43,808 nt of DNA from Microbacterium sp. MYb72 (lineage in GTDB: Bacteria; Actinomycetota; Actinomycetes; Actinomycetales; Microbacteriaceae), in assembly GCF_002979415.1 (NCBI RefSeq), contig NZ_PCOT01000034.1:1-43808 (forward strand). Reading direction: 5' to 3'. Below, in pieces: positions 19,600 through 28,200 of the stretch. Under the pieces are notes generated by a model. That model saw nothing but the letters and a program-made list of their open reading frames with translations. It made no database searches and was not told the DNA's origin. Position numbers and translations under genes: made by a program. The first letter of the stretch is position 1; every line of letters begins with the position of its first letter.

Positions 19600-20520
19600 A
19601 TGAGCATTCCGAGGTCAGGCAGGCAGCTGCGCATCGCGAGCGGCGGATACGAGGCCGTGATCGCGAGCGTCGGCGCATCCCTGCGGACGCTGCAGAAGGA
19701 CGGGCGCGACCTCGTGGTGCCCTTCGAGGCCGACGAGGTGCGCCCCGGCTACCGTGGCGCGACCCTGGCCCCCTGGCCGAACCGCATCGTCGACGGACGC
19801 TACGTCTTCGCCGGCGTCGAGCACCAGCTCCCGCTGACGGAGCCGTCGCGAGGGCAGGCGCTGCACGGGCTGCTGTGCTGGACCGAGTTCGCCGACCGGC
19901 TCGTGCTCGACGACCGCATCGTGCTCGCCGCCGTGATCGAACCGCAGTCCGGCTACCCGTTCCGCGTCGAGGTCGAGGTCGAGTACCGCCTCGACGCCGA
20001 CGGTCTCGCCCAGACGGTCACCGCCCGCAACCTCGGGACGGATGCCGCCCCCTGGGGCACCGGTCCGCACCCGTACCTCGTGGCCGGCCCTGAGCGGAGC
20101 GTCGACGAGTGGACCCTGACGTTTCCCGCGTCCGAGGTGCTCACGGTCACGTCCGATCGGCTGAGCCCCGTGGCCGTGGAACCCGTGTCCGCGCACCCCG
20201 AGTGGGACTTCCGGGCCCCGCGGCCCATCGGCGACGTGTTCATCGACCACGCGTTCACCGGCCTGACCCGTGCAGACGGCGTGGCCGAGGTGCGTCTGAC
20301 GGCGCCGGGCGGCACGGGCGTCGCGATGACCTGGGACGAGCGCTGCCCGTGGGTGCAGGTGCACACCGCAGACAACCCCGGCGTCGACAGCATCCATCGC
20401 ATCGGCCTCGCGGTCGAGCCGATGACGTGCCCGCCCGACGCCTTCACCTCTGGCGTCGATCTCGTCGTGCTCGCGCCGGGCGCGGAGCACGCGGCATCCT
20501 GGCGGATCCGCGCGCTGTGA
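19600..20520 (+). CDS. Aldose 1-epimerase family protein
   Basis: About 306 residues (GTG 19597 is an alternative start). GalM-like beta-sandwich: 'APWPNRIVDGRYVFAGVEHQL', 'ALHGLLCW' (with the catalytic-type His), 'GTGPHPYL' (second His) and a C-terminal 'GLAVEPMTCPPDAF' with the usual glutamate. It interconverts alpha and beta anomers of sugars; here it would supply the arabinose anomer used by AraA or handle galactose from the GH30 product. Thirteen bases after araA, so last gene of the operon. Confidence 0.88.
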   Translation: MSIPRSGRQLRIASGGYEAVIASVGASLRTLQKDGRDLVVPFEADEVRPGYRGATLAPWPNRIVDGRYVFAGVEHQLPLTEPSRGQALHGLLCWTEFADRLVLDDRIVLAAVIEPQSGYPFRVEVEVEYRLDADGLAQTVTARNLGTDAAPWGTGPHPYLVAGPERSVDEWTLTFPASEVLTVTSDRLSPVAVEPVSAHPEWDFRAPRPIGDVFIDHAFTGLTRADGVAEVRLTAPGGTGVAMTWDERCPWVQVHTADNPGVDSIHRIGLAVEPMTCPPDAFTSGVDLVVLAPGAEHAASWRIRAL

Positions 20521-20525
20521 CGCAC

Positions 20526-20543
20526 CCGGCGCGAATGCGCCGG
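20526..20543. terminator. Shared stem-loop between convergent genes
   Basis: CCGGCGC (20526-20532), loop GAAT, GCGCCGG (20537-20543): a perfect 7-bp stem filling the 23-base gap between the epimerase gene and the minus-strand DJ-1/PfpI gene. It can serve both directions. Confidence 0.65.
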
Positions 20544-21209
20544 TCAGGACAGCGCTGAGACCAGGGCCTCGGCGGCGGATGCCGATGACTGCGGGTTCTG
20601 CCCGGTGATCAGGAGCCCGTCGACCACGGTGTGATCGCTCCAAGGCTGCGCCACGTCGACATCGGCTCCGAGCTCCCGCAGCGAGGTCTCCAGCAGGAAG
20701 GGCGCGCGATCGGCGAGACCGCCGAGGCGCTCCTCCTCGTCGGAGAACCCCGTGATGCGACGGCCGGCCACGATCGGCCGACCCTCGGCGGTGCGTGCGG
20801 GGAGCAGAGCCGCGAGCCCGTGGCACACCGCCGCGAGCGGGCGTCCGCCCGCCACCGTGGCCGTGATCAGCGCGGCGGAGGCGGCATCGGTCGCGAGGTC
20901 CTGCATCGGCCCGTGCCCTCCGGGGTAGTAGACGGCGTCGTAGGCCGCGGGCTCGACCTCGGCGAGCACCAGCGGGGACGAGAGGCCGGGGATCGCGGCG
21001 AGAGCGTCGACATCGCCTTCTCCGAGGCTCGCCACGTCGGCGACCGGCGTCGCCCCGCCGGGGGTCGCGAACGCGACGGAGTGACCGGCCGCGGTGAGCA
21101 GGCGGTAGGGCGTCAGCAGCTCTTCGGCCCAGAAGCCGGTGGGGTGCGCGGTGCCGTCGGCGAGGGTCCAGGTGCGGGCGCCGGTGACGACGAAGAGGAT
21201 GGTGGACAT
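20544..21209 (-). CDS. DJ-1/PfpI-family protein (type 1 glutamine amidotransferase-like)
   Basis: 221 residues; ATG at 21209 with GGAGAC upstream. The fold is that of DJ-1/Hsp31-type proteins: an N-terminal 'ILFVVTGARTWTLADG', the loop 'AVYYPGGHGPMQDLA' and the nucleophile elbow 'AVCHGLAALL' with the reactive cysteine. Members act as glyoxalase/deglycase-type enzymes, chaperones or hydrolases on small electrophiles; which one applies here cannot be told. It is divergent from a LysR gene 83 bases away, the common arrangement of a LysR regulator with its target. Confidence 0.85.
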   Translation of the reverse strand: MSTILFVVTGARTWTLADGTAHPTGFWAEELLTPYRLLTAAGHSVAFATPGGATPVADVASLGEGDVDALAAIPGLSSPLVLAEVEPAAYDAVYYPGGHGPMQDLATDAASAALITATVAGGRPLAAVCHGLAALLPARTAEGRPIVAGRRITGFSDEEERLGGLADRAPFLLETSLRELGADVDVAQPWSDHTVVDGLLITGQNPQSSASAAEALVSALS

Positions 21210-21273
21210 GGTGTCTCCAATGCGGTCGAAGTGATCGAGGTGCATCAGGGGGAACGGATGCCGATGGTGCGTG

Positions 21274-21307
21274 ATTCCGATACATTCTCGATATGAGCGA
21301 TCGGAAT
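21274..21307. promoter_or_regulatory. Inverted repeat over the lysR start codon
   Basis: ATTCCGAT (21274-21281) and ATCGGAAT (21300-21307) are perfect 8-bp arms flanking the ATG at 21293. TACATT (21281-21286) looks like a -10 box whose start point would fall on the ATG, and no Shine-Dalgarno is seen, so the lysR mRNA may be leaderless. The site suits binding by the LysR protein to control itself and the divergent DJ-1/PfpI gene. Confidence 0.5.
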
Positions 21308-22192
21308 GTCGATGGTCTGCGCGACCTCCCGCTGTGGCGCACGTTCCTCGCCGCCTACCGGGCCGGTTCGGTCTCCGCCGCGGCGCGCACGCTCGGACTC
21401 GCGCAGTCGACGGTGACCGCCCAGCTCCAGGCCCTCGAGAGGAGCACCGGAGAGCCCCTGTTCGAGCGCTTCGCACGCGGCATCCGTCCGACCCCTCGCG
21501 CCGACGAGCTCGCCGCGCGGCTCGCGGCCCCGCTCGACGCGCTCGCCGCAGCGGTGGGGCAGGACTCGACCGCCGCGGCGCCCGTGCTGCGGCTCGGCGG
21601 GGCGGCTGAGTTCCTCGCCAGAGTGGCGCTCCCCGCGCTCGCGCCCGCCGTCGCCGCGGGGCTCCGTCTCTCCGTCACCGCGGGCCTGGCCGACGACCTC
21701 CTCGACGCCGCGCGCACAGGATCCCTCGACCTCGTCGTCTCCGCCGTGCGCCCTCGCGGGAGGTCGGTGGCGGCGTCAGCGCTGTGCGACGAGGAGTTCG
21801 TCCTCGTCGCGTCGCCGTCGCGCGGGATCGCTCCCTCCGCCGAGCTGTCGGCCGCCGAGCTCGCAGACATCCCGCTGCTCGCCTACGCGCACGACCTGCC
21901 GATCCTGCGGCGGTACTGGCGGCATGTGTTCGGCATCCGACTGGAGCGCGATCCGGCGCTGGTCGTGCCCGATCTGCGGGCGCTCGCAGCCGCCGCCGTC
22001 GGGGGAGCGGGCGTGACGGTGCTGCCGAGCTATCTGATCGCCGACGAGCTCGCGGACGGGCGACTGATCGTGCTCCGGCCGACCGACGATCCGCCCATCA
22101 ACACCCTGTTCCTGGTGCGTCGACCCGGCGCGCTGTCCCCGCACGCGGCCACGGTCGAGGCTGCTCTGCGCGCCGCCGTCTCCGGCTTCTGA
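21293..22192 (+). CDS. LysR-family transcriptional regulator
   Basis: 299 residues. N-terminal winged helix-turn-helix (about 12-70: FLAAYRAGSVSAAARTLGLA, then QSTVTAQLQALERSTGEPLFER). The effector-binding domain of the LysR type (about 90-295) ends with 'AAAVGGAGVTVLPSYLIADELADGRLIVL', the standard block. It lacks an obvious ribosome site. Its likely target is the divergent DJ-1/PfpI gene. The inducer is unknown. Confidence 0.9.
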   Translation: MSDRNVDGLRDLPLWRTFLAAYRAGSVSAAARTLGLAQSTVTAQLQALERSTGEPLFERFARGIRPTPRADELAARLAAPLDALAAAVGQDSTAAAPVLRLGGAAEFLARVALPALAPAVAAGLRLSVTAGLADDLLDAARTGSLDLVVSAVRPRGRSVAASALCDEEFVLVASPSRGIAPSAELSAAELADIPLLAYAHDLPILRRYWRHVFGIRLERDPALVVPDLRALAAAAVGGAGVTVLPSYLIADELADGRLIVLRPTDDPPINTLFLVRRPGALSPHAATVEAALRAAVSGF

Positions 22193-22195
22193 GCC

Positions 22196-22783
22196 TCAGC
22201 GGGCGAGCCAGCCCCGCAGCGTCCTCGTCACCCACGGCAGCACCCAGTACGTCATGATCGGCGTGAGCACGACGGTCGTGCACAGCACCCGCAGCCAGAT
22301 CGGCAGCTCGTTCCACCCCGGCACCGGGCTGAGCGCGTAGGCGAAGGCGACGTTCGCGGGGAAGAACCCGAGCCAGATCGACACGGCCTGCTTCCACCGT
22401 GGCGGCGTCCGCACCACCGAGACGGTCGCCGTCGTGCCGTCGGCGCGGGGGATGGTGATGGTGTCGGTGCTCGGGTCGTCGAACCAGCCCTCGATGCCGG
22501 TGCGCCGCTTCGCGCGCTCGCTGCGCACGAAGCCCTCCCCGGCCGAGCGCCACCACTCGCGTTCCCCCGAGCGCTCCCACGCGACGAGGGTCTCCTCGTC
22601 GGCGAAGCGGTAGAGCATGTGCCAGACGTTCGAGTCCTCGCCGTCGCGCACCCAGCCCGACCCGAGGAACCCCGGATACCTGTGCGCGAGGTTCACACCG
22701 GTCTGCGCCCAGGCCGTCGCTTCGGCGACGTGGTCGGGGTCGACCTCGCGGCGGATGGACACGGTGATGGGTTCGCTGGACAT
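22196..22783 (-). CDS. Antibiotic biosynthesis monooxygenase (ABM)-domain membrane protein
   Basis: 195 residues; ATG 22783 with GAGGA upstream. Residues about 4-95 form an ABM ferredoxin-like domain (VDPDHVAEATAWAQTGVNLA, YPGFLGSGWVRDG, WHMLYRFADEETLVAWERSG). Residues about 128-190 carry two membrane helices (AVSIWLGFFPANVAFAYALS and LRVLCTTVVLTPIMTYWVL), so a soluble sensor or enzyme-like domain is tethered inside the membrane. This two-part architecture recurs in actinobacteria without a defined function as far as I know. It converges on lysR with three bases between stops. A TAGAAT -10-like box lies on the minus strand at 22864-22869. Confidence 0.8.
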   Translation of the reverse strand: MSSEPITVSIRREVDPDHVAEATAWAQTGVNLAHRYPGFLGSGWVRDGEDSNVWHMLYRFADEETLVAWERSGEREWWRSAGEGFVRSERAKRRTGIEGWFDDPSTDTITIPRADGTTATVSVVRTPPRWKQAVSIWLGFFPANVAFAYALSPVPGWNELPIWLRVLCTTVVLTPIMTYWVLPWVTRTLRGWLAR

Positions 22784-22987
22784 GGTGGGTCCTCGGAGGG
22801 GTGCGCGGCCCGGATCGCGGGCACGTCGGAAGGGGGATGCGCCAGGGTCGCGGCGCCTCGTCGATTCTATTTCGGATGCCGAGGGGAGGCGTCGCGCGGG
22901 CGTCCGCTGCCGGAGAACGCAGAGCGGCAGCCGGTTCCCGCAGAACCCGACGCGGCCGCTGCCTCGCCTGGTGTGATGGATGAAGCA

Positions 22988-23020
22988 CCCGATCTCCCGC
23001 GGTTCTCGCGGGGAATCGGG
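22988..23020. repeat. Inverted repeat (6+6 bp stems)
   Basis: CCCGAT/ATCGGG (22988-22993 with 23015-23020) and CCCGCG/CGCGGG (22996-23001 with 23007-23012), separated by a two-base internal loop and a five-base apical loop. Role unknown. Confidence 0.6.
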
Positions 23021-23088
23021 ATCCGCGCCCCCAGCGCGGAAAGGCCGGTCCCCTCCGGCCCTGGCGGCGGTCCCCACCCGTCGCCGGT

Positions 23089-23122
23089 CGGCAGGACCCG
23101 GAGCCCCATCCGGGTCCTGTCG
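23089..23122. repeat. 14-bp stem-loop upstream of the AraC-type gene
   Basis: CGGCAGGACCCGGA (23089-23102) pairs with TCCGGGTCCTGTCG (23109-23122) with a single G-T and a six-base loop. It lies about 97 bases before the ATG. No T-run follows, so a regulator site or structured leader is more likely than a terminator. Confidence 0.65.
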
Positions 23123-23219
23123 GCGTTACTGTGTGACGTGACATCGCACGGCCCCCGGTCTCCTCCGGTCGGCGTCGCCGGCGATCCTCGGCCCGCAGCA
23201 ACGGGGAAGGAGCACACGG

Positions 23220-24164
23220 ATGCCCGGCACCAGCACGAGCGCAGCCCGCAGCGGCAACACGTCCGTGCGCCGCGTGCACTTCCCGATTCCGAGCATCCGG
23301 TCGCTCGAAGGGTGCGAGGTCACCGGGGAGTACCTCCGCCGCGTGGACACCAGGGTGATCGGGGTCGACGACGGCGCCCCGCTGAGGGCGCGGGTCGCCC
23401 GGGTCGGCGACATCCGGTTCTGGCACGTCGCCTCCCCGGAGATCGAGATGCAGTGGCCGTCTCCCGCCCCGACGACCCGGCTCCTCTTCGTGATGTGCAT
23501 CTCAGGGCGGATGACGGTCGAGCCCGTGTTCCCTGCGGGGCGGAGCAGCACGCGCGTCGTCGTGATCCCCGCCACCACGGCGGAGTCGCGGATCCGCTTC
23601 TCGGCCCCGCGCAACGAGTTCTTCGCGATGTCGGTGCCCGACCCGGGGATGCTGACGACGGCGGGCGCGCGGCCGGCGGCTCCCGCGATCAGCCTGGATG
23701 CGCTGCGCCCGTTCATCGGCTTCATCGACGGGGTCACCGCGGTCGACGACGCCGAGCACCTCGACGCGTCGCCGCTGCACGCGGCGGCACGGAGCGTCGC
23801 GCGGAGCATGATCGAGCTGGTCGGCGGCAGCCTGACCGATCGACGCTGCATCGTGACGAGGGCGACGGACATCATGCTCGCGGAGTCGGACGATCCGAGG
23901 CTGACGACGGCATCCCTCGCCGACCGGCTGGACGTGTCGCCGCGCACCCTGCAGGCGGCGTTCGCCAAGGAGGAGCTCACCGTCAGGGGGATGCTGCGCG
24001 ACATCCGCGCGCGCTCCGCCAGGGCGCTGCGTCGTGCGCAGCCCGATGCGAGGTCCTCCACGCTGGTGCGGGCCACCGGCTTCGGCTCGGAGTCCGCGAT
24101 GTTCCGCGCGCTCAGAGAGCTGGAGAGCAGGGATGCCGCGGCCACGGTCGCGGACATCGCCTGA
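23220..24164 (+). CDS. AraC-family transcriptional regulator
   Basis: 314 residues. The N-terminal half (about 20-190) resembles the AraC-binding-like sensor domain seen in AraC regulators of actinobacteria (IRFWHVASPEIEMQW, LLFVMCISGRMTVEP). The C-terminal part has the AraC helix-turn-helix: first HTH clear (LTTASLADRLDVSPRTLQAAF), second HTH weaker (LVRATGFGSESAMFRALREL), and the protein ends soon after. Ligand and targets are unknown; it is not obviously tied to arabinose despite the nearby ara genes, because the LacI-type regulator has the matching operators. Confidence 0.85.
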   Translation: MPGTSTSAARSGNTSVRRVHFPIPSIRSLEGCEVTGEYLRRVDTRVIGVDDGAPLRARVARVGDIRFWHVASPEIEMQWPSPAPTTRLLFVMCISGRMTVEPVFPAGRSSTRVVVIPATTAESRIRFSAPRNEFFAMSVPDPGMLTTAGARPAAPAISLDALRPFIGFIDGVTAVDDAEHLDASPLHAAARSVARSMIELVGGSLTDRRCIVTRATDIMLAESDDPRLTTASLADRLDVSPRTLQAAFAKEELTVRGMLRDIRARSARALRRAQPDARSSTLVRATGFGSESAMFRALRELESRDAAATVADIA

Positions 24165-24182
24165 GACCGGCCTGCCGCATGC

Positions 24183-24202
24183 ACCGTCAGTTGTGACGGT
24201 TT
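24183..24202 (+). terminator. Small terminator after the AraC-type gene
   Basis: ACCGTCA (24183-24189), loop GTTG, TGACGGT (24194-24200), then TT. A 7-bp perfect stem 18 bases after the AraC stop. Confidence 0.55.
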
Positions 24203-24247
24203 CGCGGGGAACCGAGTGATGAGGGGCGTCTGACTCCGTCTTGCTCT

Positions 24248-24403
24248 GTGAGGGCCGGACAGTCGTCCGTGTCCTCACGCGCCCGAGTGAGGCGAGGCTG
24301 CCGCACTCGGGTCGCGCGTTCTGGAACGGCGTATGGGGATGCCCGACTGGAGGGAGAGCGCGCAGAGGTGTCGGAGAGCGCACGGGGCGCGCTCTCCGAC
24401 ACC
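24248..24403 (+). other. Structured leader with three tandem hairpins before regulator 1
   Basis: Three inverted repeats lie in the 268-bp gap before the response regulator: 24248-24278 (GTGAGG/CCTCAC with CGGAC/GTCCG), 24282-24311 (CCCGAGTG/CACTCGGG) and 24367-24403, a perfect 15-bp stem, GGTGTCGGAGAGCGC with its complement around a seven-base loop. The last ends 29 bases before the ATG. It may be an operator for a LuxR-type dimer or a structured 5' untranslated region. No known riboswitch was recognised. Confidence 0.6.
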
Positions 24404-24432
24404 GAGATCCAGGTCGAACGGAGGGACGCACG

Positions 24433-25080
24433 ATGGGAGCGGGAATCGACGAACACGGCAGCGTGATCAGGATCGGCGTGGTCGACGATCACCGGTCGAT
24501 CCTGGTGGGCATCGCGGTGATGCTGAACGCGAGGGAGGGCGTCCACGTCGTGGCCGTCGGACGCACGGTCGCCGAGCTGCTGAGCGTGTCGCAGCGTATC
24601 GACGTCGTGCTGCTCGATCTGCTCCTGTCTGACGGCTCCTCGTCCGCACGGAACATCGCGGCTCTCGCCGCGACGGGAGCGCGAGTGCTCGCCTTCACGG
24701 ATCGTTCGTCTGCGGGGGTGCATCGCGATGCGATGCGCGCGGGCGCGGTCGGGACGATCAGGAAGACGGACGATGTGACGCAGATCGTCTCCCGACTGCG
24801 TGCGGCGGTGCGAGGACGGTCCAAGGTGGCATCCGACGTCCGTCCCACCGGTGGAGTGAGCGTCGCTCTCTCCGCTCGGGAGACCGAGGTGCTCGCGCTG
24901 TACGCCGCAGGGGCGACGGCGGAGAGCGCGGCGAACCAGCTCTTCGTGACGAGGGAGACGGTGCTCGACCACATCCGCCGCATCCGCGCGAAGTACGCGA
25001 ACGCCGGCAGACCCGCCGTGACCAAGGTCGACCTGTTCCGTCGTGCCGTGGAGGACGGCATCCTCGAGCCCGGGGACTGA
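24433..25080 (+). CDS. LuxR/NarL-type response regulator 1 of the pilus island
   Basis: 215 residues. ATG 24433 is preferred over longer in-frame starts because receiver homology begins right after it. The receiver domain (about 12-125) has acidic D18-D19, phosphoacceptor D62 (LLDLLLSDGSS), switch T89 and K111. The GerE/LuxR helix-turn-helix is about 140-205, with recognition region ETVLDHIRRIRAKY. The C-terminus nearly matches the two other regulators at 32523 and 35546 (TKVDLFRRAVEDG). There is no kinase gene next to it, so it is an orphan probably served by the kinase at 33155. Immediately upstream of the adhesin gene and downstream of a structured leader. Confidence 0.92.
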   Translation: MGAGIDEHGSVIRIGVVDDHRSILVGIAVMLNAREGVHVVAVGRTVAELLSVSQRIDVVLLDLLLSDGSSSARNIAALAATGARVLAFTDRSSAGVHRDAMRAGAVGTIRKTDDVTQIVSRLRAAVRGRSKVASDVRPTGGVSVALSARETEVLALYAAGATAESAANQLFVTRETVLDHIRRIRAKYANAGRPAVTKVDLFRRAVEDGILEPGD

Positions 25081-25125
25081 GCGGCCGTGCGCCGGGGGCG
25101 TCGCGAGGAGGGGATGGTCTGTCTG

Positions 25126-25181
25126 TCCCCCATAACAGGGGGATTCACGCCCGACCGCGTGATCCCGCGACCGGAATACCG
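25126..25181 (+). promoter_or_regulatory. Composite regulatory site of the adhesin gene
   Basis: A perfect dyad TCCCCC-ATAACA-GGGGGA (25126-25143) is followed by GGAATACCG (25173-25181), the first base of the latter 30 positions after the end of the dyad. The same pair, TCCCCC-N6-GGGGGA and GGAGTACCG, precedes regulator 3 (35319-35372), and GACCGGAATAC recurs exactly before regulator 2 (32458-32468). The dyad is a candidate binding site for the LuxR-type regulators; GGARTACYG may be a promoter core. Confidence 0.55.
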
Positions 25182-25258
25182 TCTGCTTGATTGAGGCGTC
25201 TCCTGTGCGCCGAACATCGTGCGGGCGCCCCAGACGCCCGGAAGAGGGGAACACACCA

Positions 25259-28200
25259 GTGCGAGCAGAACACCTGATGCGACGAGCAGAGGACGCGACC
25301 CGACGTCGGCGCGCGATCCGCGCTCTGATCGCGATGATCGCCGTCATCGCCGTGGGGATGGGGTTGCAGACGCCTGTCGCCGCGATGGCGGATGCCACGT
25401 CGCGCCCGTCGATCTCGATCACGCCGCTCACGCCGTCCAGCCAGCCGTCTGGCACGGCGTTCGGGTACCGCGTCTCGTACACCTGCAGCAACGTGAACGC
25501 ATCGCCATGCGCCGACAATCCGACCGTGACGATCCCGCTCGGAGCGGCGGCGAACCCGACATGGACGGTCGCGGTCGGCGCGAACCCCCTCATCACGTCA
25601 TGGACGGTCACCGGGGGCAACCTCGTCATCACCCTGGCAGACCTCACCGAGGGTGTCGCCGGCACCATCGGCATCACGATCACGCCCCCGAACCACACGA
25701 CGCCGAACGGCACGAGCTGGACACTCGTGCCGACGATGACGTTCACCGACGGCACCCCGACGGTGTCGGCTCCCGGCGTGACCTCGACGGCCACGGCGAC
25801 CCCGTCACTCGACGTCTCGAAGACCGTCGAGCAGACCTTCTACAAGCCCGGCGACACCGTGAAGTACACGCTGTGGTGGTACTGCCCCCGCAGCGGTTTC
25901 GGTGCGCCCGGTGATGAGAACCTCGCGAGCCTGCGACTGGTCGACACGCTGCCCGCGGGCCTGACGTACCTGTCCAGCTCCCCGTCCGCAACGGTCGCGG
26001 GCCAGACGCTCACCTTCGATCTCACCGCGGCGCAGCTGGGCTCCAGCTGCGCGGCCGGAGCCGGAACGGCCGTCTCCGTGACCGTGAATGCGCGGGTCAA
26101 CGCCAATGTCGCCGACAACACCGTGCTGCGCAACGTCGTCAACGGCACCGGGACGTCGATCAGCGGCGCCCCGGTCACGTCGTCGGACGAGGTCTCCGTC
26201 ACCGTCGTGTCGACGCTCCCCGGCGCGACCGTCACCAAGCGAGGCTACGGCCCTCTCCTCAACACGGTGGGCGACAACGGCACCTACGACCTCAACCTGA
26301 ACGGCTACACCTCGGCGACGTATCCCGGGCCGTGGCTCGGTCGCGGCGACGCGAACGTCTCCACCGCCACGATCTACAACAGCGCTGCGCCCTCTTTTCG
26401 CATCGAGGCGCTCTACGCGCTCGACGTGCTGATGCCCGGCCCCGGCCTGCAATCCGAGGTCGTCGACCCGGTGCCGTGCACGACGAACGTGAGCGGATCC
26501 TCGTACTCCAGCAACGCTCCGGGCACCGTGTGCACGGATCCCGCCTTCCATCCGACCATGGTCACGATCTGGGCACGTACGACGGAGAATCCGCAGAACG
26601 TCGGCATCCCCTCCGCTTTCGCTCCGCAGGCGCGCCTCACCGACGGCTCGATCGTCACCCTGACAGCCGGACCCATCCCGTCAGGAGCGGTGACGCTCGC
26701 GAGCGGACCCGACTACCGCAGCTACTTCGTGCCCGCCTCGGCGATCGGCCGCGTGGCGGAGATCATCCTGCCGCGCACGACCGGCATGACCAACACACGC
26801 ATGAACGTGGTGATCGGCGGCTATGCCGACTCGCGTCGAGTCGCGGGCGACATCCTCCGCAACCAGGCGGCGATCAGCTCCTACGCCGTGGGCGCGACGA
26901 CGCCCTACGCGACGGGGACCTCGTCCGTCGGCCGGATCTTCATCCTGGACGGGCCGCAGATCGGCGTGACCAAATACTGGTACGCCGCAGGGCCGGAATT
27001 CCGAGTGAACAGCGAAGTCATGCTGAAGGGGCCGACGACCGGCGATCTGACCTTCGTCGATCGCTTCCCCGCCGGCGTCTCGTTCACCGGTCCCGCTGTT
27101 CTCGACGCATATCGCTATGGCGCCGGAGCCTGGAGCAACAACATCCCGACGACCACGACCGTCACCGCCGACCCCGTCACCGGCGAGACCGTCGTCACGG
27201 TGGTGGTCAAGGCGTCGACGGTGAACGGACTCCTGCCGGCCTCGAAGGGTGAGCGCATCCGCTTCGAGCTCCACCTCCCGTCGAAGGTGCAGTTCCCGGG
27301 CAACTACGTGAACAGGGCGACCGTCAACCTCTCCGATCCGCAGGTGAACAACTCGATCTGCACACAGGGCACGAAGGTGGCGGGCACGACGGGGGCTGGA
27401 CACCAGTGCGCCTCGTCGACGTCCTTCACCGTCAATCCCGACCCGACGTCGGATGCGGTGCGTGTGACGAAGTCGGTGCGCGGAAGCCTCGATACCGCGT
27501 TCAAGAGCTTCCCGGCGATCGGGTACGTCGCATCGGCGGGGGGAAACGCGACGTTCCGGCTCGGCTGGACGAACAAGAGCCAGCAGAACGTCGGCAACGT
27601 CGTGATGTACGACCTGCTTCCGCGGGTGGGCGACACCGGCACGGTCGCGGGAACGGTGAACCAGCAGCGGGGGAGCACGTTCCGGCCGATCCTCACCGGG
27701 TTCTCGGCGCTGCCGGCCGGGGTCACGGCGTTCTACTCGACGTCGACGAACCCGTGCCGTCCCGAGGTGCTGCCGAACGCGCAGAACGCGGGCTGCGTCG
27801 ACGACTGGGCCGCCGTGCCTGCGTCGCCGTCGGCCGCGCTCCTGCAGACCGTGCGCGCGCTGCGTTTCGTGTCGACCGCGACCTACGCGTTCGATCAGGG
27901 CCTCTCGATCGATCTGACGATGACGACGCCGCCGCTGAACAGCGTCGGCGACGTGGCCTGGAACACGGTCGCCACGGCGCAGACGAACCTGGCGAGCGGA
28001 CAGCCGATCCCGCCCGTCGAGTCGGCCAAGGTCGGGATCGCGCGACAGGACTTCAGCCACATCACGATCGACAAGGTCGTGGACAAGACGGTGGCGAACG
28101 TGGGCGATCTGCTCACCTACACCGTCAGCGCGGTCAACGACGGTGGTCGTGACCTCTCCGACATCACCCTGCGGGACACGCTCCCGGCCGGTGTGACGTT

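Larger units (their letters stand above)
22784..23219. other. 436-bp divergent intergenic region with two strong hairpins
   Basis: No convincing gene in either strand. It separates the ABM-domain gene (minus) from the AraC-type gene (plus) and should hold both promoters. Two inverted repeats stand out, at 22988-23020 and 23089-23122. The AraC gene has a clear GGAAGGAG just before its ATG at 23220. Confidence 0.6.

Noticed and set aside
24241..24432. Longer N-terminus for regulator 1 from upstream in-frame starts
   Set aside because: The added residues run through the hairpins and have no receiver homology; the shorter start matches the paralogues.
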